Origin: Gammaproteobacteria bacterium
Lineage (GTDB): Bacteria; Pseudomonadota; Gammaproteobacteria; HTCC5015
Assembly (NCBI GenBank): GCA_028284675.1
Contig: JANQRI010000019.1
Location: 62,001-126,000, forward strand
Length of the DNA: 64,000 nucleotides
Direction: 5' to 3'
Part shown: positions 60,245-64,000 of the stretch, piece by piece
Layout: the number at the start of each line of letters is the position of its first letter
Position numbering within the stretch: position 1 is the stretch's first letter
Position numbers and translations under genes: made by a program
The notes under the pieces: generated by a model
What the model was told of the DNA's origin: nothing
Seen by the model: the letters and a program-made list of their open reading frames with translations, nothing else
The model's database searches: none

Positions 60245-61540
60245 ATGGATATGCAGGCGCAGGTGGGAATGATGAACAACGATCCGACGCATATGGCTAA
60301 CAAACCCAATTACGCGGCTTACCGTCATTTGCTCGAGCAACATGTGACCGATGCGGCATTCCTGTGGCTGTTGCGTGCGCAGGCGGTCAATGCAGCCGAC
60401 TACCGGCCAGCCGAAATTACCGAACTGGATAACCGGATAAACACACACCTTGATGCAATCCATGCGCTCGGTGAACCGGGTTGGGAAGCCTGTAAAGAAC
60501 AGCTTGAACTGGAAGAACCGGGTGAAGTTTTTGTTGCCACGGTAATCGCGTTTCAAAGTACCGATGCGGCAAAAATAAAACAGGTTTGTGAAACCGGTCT
60601 GTCCTCCCCGGAGACAACCAAAGCCCTGGTATCCGCAGCTGCGTGGGTTGAGCCGGCGATCGCGCAGTTTTGGGCGCAGCGGTTTTTGAACGTAAGCGAT
60701 CCGCGTTACCGCTATCTTGGACTGGCGATTTGCAGTGCGCGCCGCGATAATCCCGGTCCCGCGTTGCAGGCGATTCTGCAGGATGCCGATACCGCGCAAC
60801 AACCGGAGGTGCATGCACGTGCATTGCGTTTGATCGGTGAGTTGAAGCTTCGTGATTCGCAGAGGGCGTTGGATCAGGGTATCGCCGCAGAGGATCCCGT
60901 GGTTAAATTTTGGGCGCACTGGTCGGCCGTATTACTCGGTAATTCGGCTGCAGCGAATCAACTGTTGCCGTATGTGTTCGATGAAAGCCCGTTGCAGCGC
61001 GATGCGGTGCAGGCAGTTTTTTCAGTATTGCCGCTTGAGCAGGCAAGAGCACAGATCAGCATGTTGGTAAAAAACGCTGAGCATTATCGTATTGCAATTG
61101 AGGCGATAAGCGTATTGGGTGATCCGCATGCGATTCCGTGGTTGATCGGGCAAATGACAATACCGGAATCTGCGCGGCTGGCGGCGGATGCGTTCAGTGA
61201 TATCACCGGCCTGGATATTGTCGAAGCCGGTTATGAGGCCGAACCGCCGGATGGTTTTCAAGCCGGGCCGGCTGAAGATCCGGAAGATGAAGATGTTGCG
61301 ATGGACCCTGATGAAGATCTTCCGTGGCCGGATATTGTGAAGATCAAAGCCTACTGGCAACAGCACCAGCCGGAATTCCAAAACGGACAACGCTACCTGG
61401 CCGGGCGGCCGGTTGCGGAAGTGAGAAATTATATTGGCGATGCCAATTTAAACCAAAAGCAGCGGCGGCTCGCAGCATTACATCTGACATTACTTGAACC
61501 GCAGCAGATATTGCTCAATACTAAAGCCCAACCGGCTTAA
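60245..61540 (+). CDS. TIGR02270-like HEAT-repeat T6SS protein
   Basis: 431 residues. Alpha-helical repeats resembling HEAT, e.g. PEVHARALRLIGELKLRDSQ and HYRIAIEAISVLGDPHAIPW followed by LIGQMTIPESARLAADAFSD. YAAYRHLLEQHVTDAAFLWLLR at the N-terminus is typical of TIGR02270. An acidic patch (EDPEDEDVAMDPDEDLPW) lies near residue 345. Acts in T6SS effector loading together with DUF2169 and the ketosynthase-like protein. ATG 60245; later Mets at 60251 and 60269 are possible. Confidence 0.82.
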   Translation: MDMQAQVGMMNNDPTHMANKPNYAAYRHLLEQHVTDAAFLWLLRAQAVNAADYRPAEITELDNRINTHLDAIHALGEPGWEACKEQLELEEPGEVFVATVIAFQSTDAAKIKQVCETGLSSPETTKALVSAAAWVEPAIAQFWAQRFLNVSDPRYRYLGLAICSARRDNPGPALQAILQDADTAQQPEVHARALRLIGELKLRDSQRALDQGIAAEDPVVKFWAHWSAVLLGNSAAANQLLPYVFDESPLQRDAVQAVFSVLPLEQARAQISMLVKNAEHYRIAIEAISVLGDPHAIPWLIGQMTIPESARLAADAFSDITGLDIVEAGYEAEPPDGFQAGPAEDPEDEDVAMDPDEDLPWPDIVKIKAYWQQHQPEFQNGQRYLAGRPVAEVRNYIGDANLNQKQRRLAALHLTLLEPQQILLNTKAQPA

Positions 61541-61550
61541 GGAGTAAATG

Positions 61551-61934
61551 ATGGCCTCATCAACATACGCAAACTCTCGTGGAATTGATTCTAAAAGCAG
61601 CGGCGGGATGAGCCCGGTGTTCCCGGATGTTTGTAAAACCCCGACCCCGGGCGGCCCGGTGCCGATTCCATATCCGAATATTGGCAGCGCAAGCAATGTT
61701 TCAAAAGGTGCGAAGAAAGTCAAAATCGACGGTAAAATGCCGATGGTCAAAGGCGCGGTATATTCGGTGACCTCCGGCGATGAGGCCGGCACCGCCGGCG
61801 GCGGCGTGGTTAGTGGCAAAATTAAAGGGGAAGCCGAGTATATGTTGTATTCCTTCGATGTGAAGTTTGAAGGCAAGAATGTTTGCCGGCAAATGGATAC
61901 ATTGTTTCATAATAAAAAAAATATAATGGGATAG
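61551..61934 (+). CDS. DUF4150 PAAR-like tip protein
   Basis: 127 residues. CKTPTPGGPVPIPYPNIGSAS is the DUF4150/PAAR-like core that caps the VgrG spike, followed by KVKIDGKMPMVKGAVYSVTSG and beta-strand residues to EGKNVCRQMDTLFHNKKN. Two Met codons (61548 and 61551) follow GGAG; either may start. It directly precedes the AHH nuclease (6 bp gap), so this pair is a split tip + effector. Cys and His pattern for zinc is partly present. Confidence 0.9.
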   Translation: MASSTYANSRGIDSKSSGGMSPVFPDVCKTPTPGGPVPIPYPNIGSASNVSKGAKKVKIDGKMPMVKGAVYSVTSGDEAGTAGGGVVSGKIKGEAEYMLYSFDVKFEGKNVCRQMDTLFHNKKNIMG

Positions 61935-61940
61935 CCGATT

Positions 61941-62639
61941 ATGCCTCAGGTTAAACAAGGTGTGAGTGTCGATAAGCCGAGTAAGAAAAAAAATCAGGTC
62001 GAATGCAAATGGTCGAGCTGTAAAAAACACCCGAAAAAAATCAATTATCCGAATAAAGGCCGGGTCACGAAAGGCGGGTACCGCGGTGCATGGATTAAGC
62101 TCGGTATGTGTCCCTGGAATTTGTATGCAACCACCCGCAAGCGGCTTTGGAAAAACGGCAAAGCAATTAAAACTCATATATACCAGTTTGAAGCACATCA
62201 TCTTTTGCCGACAACTTTGGTTAATAAAACTTCTACTCTTAAAGAAAATGCAGTATTGATTGATTATAACTGTGATGATGCGATCAACGGTTTGTTATTG
62301 CCAAAGCATAAAATGGATTCACCGGTGCATAAACTGCCGATACACAAAGGTATGCATCCTAATGATGGATATATGACACCGATTAAGAAAAAACTTGAGA
62401 AAATCGAAGAAGATTATGACGGTATCTGTAAAGATGATGCAGCCTGCACGGCCGGCCCGCAGGCCAATTTAAAAAGCGAGCTTGAAGCAATATCGCAAAC
62501 GGCGAAACAGAAAATATTCAATATCCGCAGTGGAAAAAACTACTGGTCACTTACAAAAAATGCTTTACATACATTCAGGGATGCGGAGAAGGAATACCAG
62601 CGTCGCTTAGAATTAAACAAGCAGCTTGAAAGCGAATAA
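61941..62639 (+). CDS. AHH-type nuclease, probable T6SS effector
   Basis: 232 residues. The AHH motif of HNH/Endo VII-type nuclease toxins is at residues 85-87 in YQFEAHHLLPTTLV; later His residues in SPVHKLPIHKGMHPN and Asn in IDYNCDDAINGLLLP support the metal-binding fold. A Cys pair (ECKWSSCKKH) near residue 22 may bind zinc. C-terminal helical coil (SELEAISQTAKQKIFNI). Lysine-rich basic N-terminal half. It follows the DUF4150 gene and precedes an Imm11-like gene, the usual layout for an effector-immunity pair. Confidence 0.87.
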   Translation: MPQVKQGVSVDKPSKKKNQVECKWSSCKKHPKKINYPNKGRVTKGGYRGAWIKLGMCPWNLYATTRKRLWKNGKAIKTHIYQFEAHHLLPTTLVNKTSTLKENAVLIDYNCDDAINGLLLPKHKMDSPVHKLPIHKGMHPNDGYMTPIKKKLEKIEEDYDGICKDDAACTAGPQANLKSELEAISQTAKQKIFNIRSGKNYWSLTKNALHTFRDAEKEYQRRLELNKQLESE

Positions 62640-62655
62640 CTAAAGGGGTTTTAAA

Positions 62656-63222
62656 ATGGCATATTTTGTTATGGATTATAAGATGGGTGCCGGTGCGGCA
62701 TTTATTATGGAAAGGCCAAAGAATATCGATGAGAAATTGAAGTTCCATGTCGGTATTAAGCTGGATGTAGAGCTGCCCGTAATCGAATTTATTTTGGATA
62801 AAGACTCGCAGGGCAAAGTGTTGGATTTTCTCGATGCAACAATTCCCGGGCTGGTAATGTCGGGCAAGCTTAAAGCGGCGCTTGAAAAAGCCGGTATCGA
62901 TAATATTGATTACTATCCGGCGAAAATTACCGATAAAGTTAGTAAGAAAGTTTACGAAGATTATTTTGTTGCGAATGTGATCGGTGTGATTGCGTGTCTG
63001 GACTGGGATAGTTCCGAATATACCACGCGTATCGGCATGCCTGATGTATTAAGATCAATTGAGGACATGCAGCTGGATTATTCCAAAATACATGACCAAA
63101 AAATATTCCGGCTGAAAGAATGGCTGGGCATTGTTGTCGTTGACGAGAGTGTCAAAAAAACCGTAGAAGCAGCCAAAATCACCGGTGTGGACTTCTTGCC
63201 GGTTGAGGGTTATGAAATTTAG
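62656..63222 (+). CDS. Imm11-like (DUF1629) immunity protein
   Basis: 188 residues, soluble and acidic. IPGLVMSGKLKAALEKAGIDNIDYYPAKI and FVANVIGVIACLDWDSSEYT followed by IFRLKE match the Imm11 family of immunity proteins paired with AHH and related nucleases. Starts 16 bp after the nuclease with AAAGGGG upstream; probably protects the producer by binding the nuclease. Its stop overlaps the convergent M23 gene (TTAG). Confidence 0.8.
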   Translation: MAYFVMDYKMGAGAAFIMERPKNIDEKLKFHVGIKLDVELPVIEFILDKDSQGKVLDFLDATIPGLVMSGKLKAALEKAGIDNIDYYPAKITDKVSKKVYEDYFVANVIGVIACLDWDSSEYTTRIGMPDVLRSIEDMQLDYSKIHDQKIFRLKEWLGIVVVDESVKKTVEAAKITGVDFLPVEGYEI

Positions 63223-64000
63223 CGCTCTGTGTAATTCAATGCCAGTTGCGGGATCTCGGTGCGGTCCAGCTTTGCGGTCAGGCGCTGTGCATACGCAATA
63301 AAGTCCTGCTTGCGTTTTTCATCAATAATTTTATGTGAGTGCCTGATCGCGAGTGGATCGTGATGAGCACCGTCAATCCGGAATTCATAATGCAGGTGTG
63401 AGCCGGTTGCCAGCCCGGACTTGCCGACATAACCGATAACCTGTCCCTGCCGGACGCGCCGGCCCGCTTGCGTCTGTATCGCGTAGCGGCTCATATGCGC
63501 ATAGAGCGTACTGTAACGTTCGCCATGCTGGATGATAATCGTATTGCCATACCCGCCTTTTTTGCCGCGAAAAACAATCATGCCATCGCCGGTTGCCTTG
63601 ATCGGTGTACCTTTTTTGGCGGCATAGTCGACGCCGCGATGTGCACGAATTTTCGACAGGATCGGGTGTTTACGGTTTAAGTCAAATTTTGAAGACACTA
63701 AAGGGTAGTCGACCGGATTACGCAGAAACGGTTTGCGTATACTGATGCCGTCCGGCCGGTAGTATTCGGCTTTGCCGTTTTCAGCGGTGTAGCGTATGGC
63801 GCGGTAACGCTTACCATTATTGATAAATTCCGCCGCCAGAATCGGACTGTCGGAAATTTTTTCGCCGCCGCGATAATGCTCTTCAAAAATCAGGGTAAAG
63901 CGGTCACCTTTTTTGACATCACGGGAGAAATCAATATCCCAGTCAAATATTGTCGCGAGTTCCAGTGTCATTGGTTTTGATAAACCGAGTTCCCGGGCGG
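63219..64000 (-). CDS. M23-family metallopeptidase, 5' end outside window
   Basis: The frame is open to the window edge on the minus strand, so at least 260 residues are seen and the N-terminus is missing. IFDWDIDFSRDVKKGDRFTLI, EHYRGGEKISDSPILAAEFI and the M23 domain KIRAHRGVDYAAKKGTPIKA (with His-x8-Asp zinc ligands), YGNTIIIQHG and LATGSHLHYEFRI (HLHYE) identify a MepM-type peptidoglycan DD-endopeptidase. Periplasmic, needed for cell-wall growth. Overlaps the immunity gene by 4 bp at its 3' end. Confidence 0.92.
   Translation of the reverse strand, partial: ARELGLSKPMTLELATIFDWDIDFSRDVKKGDRFTLIFEEHYRGGEKISDSPILAAEFINNGKRYRAIRYTAENGKAEYYRPDGISIRKPFLRNPVDYPLVSSKFDLNRKHPILSKIRAHRGVDYAAKKGTPIKATGDGMIVFRGKKGGYGNTIIIQHGERYSTLYAHMSRYAIQTQAGRRVRQGQVIGYVGKSGLATGSHLHYEFRIDGAHHDPLAIRHSHKIIDEKRKQDFIAYAQRLTAKLDRTEIPQLALNYTER

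Noticed and set aside
54506..63222. Complete type VI secretion system
   Set aside because: Only Hcp, VgrG, adaptor, tip, effector and immunity genes are present; no TssB/C, TssJ/L/M, ClpV or TssE/F/G/K genes are in the window.

Overview
The window reads as chromosomal DNA of a free-living, probably marine or haloalkaline gammaproteobacterium. This is an inference from gene content: a NhaR-type regulator, a full Mrp-type Na+/H+ antiporter locus, a NavAb/NaChBac-type sodium channel, an HPF/RaiA protein, a type VI secretion (T6SS) island and heavy cyclic-di-GMP signalling. No rRNA, tRNA, CRISPR array or transposase was recognised.

Layout. 1-3.8 kb: end of an alpha-glucan phosphorylase, then transaldolase and acetate kinase, a central-carbon/glycogen operon. 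3.8-10.1 kb: an A+T-rich accessory island. It holds a DUF4365-like gene followed by a recognisable integron attC site (an orphan gene cassette), an unknown minus-strand gene with a tiny overlapping leader ORF, a ribbon-helix-helix (RHH) + DUF262 + HEPN module that looks like a defence or toxin-antitoxin system, a small membrane protein, a GxSxG lipase-like protein and a second RHH gene with its own operators. Four copies of a short palindrome-like motif and two copies of a 60-bp repeat sit between these modules. 10.2-18.4 kb: truncated haemoglobin and the Mrp antiporter operon (E, F, G, A'B, C and three D-like subunits). 18.6-26.2 kb: voltage-gated Na+ channel, an ECF sigma/NrsF anti-sigma pair next to a spondin-domain exported protein, VOC, NTF2-like, MGMT-like and DUF1801 proteins, and an exported protein with a VPxPA-type C-terminal sorting signal.

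26.5-37.8 kb: a large exported protein of unknown function, then three tandem paralogous 7TMR-DISM diguanylate cyclases, convergent with a FecR-domain exported protein and a TPR/beta-barrel outer-membrane protein. 38.2-45.8 kb: HPF, a small acidic protein, NhaR, a SulP transporter, a hairpin-rich intergenic region, and a PilJ-sensor histidine kinase translationally coupled to a response regulator with a degenerate HD-GYP domain. 46.3-51.5 kb: an exported Ni-superoxide dismutase, small proteins, a MoaD/ThiS-like protein paired with a BNR-repeat protein, VOC proteins and a Prx5-type peroxiredoxin. 52.2-54.5 kb: an Hpt protein and a REC-GGDEF-EAL protein.

54.8-63.2 kb: a T6SS effector island (Hcp, VgrG, DUF6484, DUF2169, a ketosynthase-fold protein that lacks the catalytic cysteine, a TIGR02270-like HEAT-repeat protein, a DUF4150 PAAR-like tip, an AHH nuclease and an Imm11-like immunity protein). 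It has no structural Tss genes, so it must rely on an apparatus encoded elsewhere. An M23 peptidase on the opposite strand runs off the right edge.

Main themes are sodium/pH homeostasis, c-di-GMP signalling coupled to the envelope, and inter-bacterial conflict or defence. The items most worth a second look are the RHH-DUF262-HEPN module in the repeat-studded cassette island, the pseudo-ketosynthase T6SS loading module, the MoaD-BNR pair and the Ni-SOD whose signal cleavage would expose the Ni-hook histidine.
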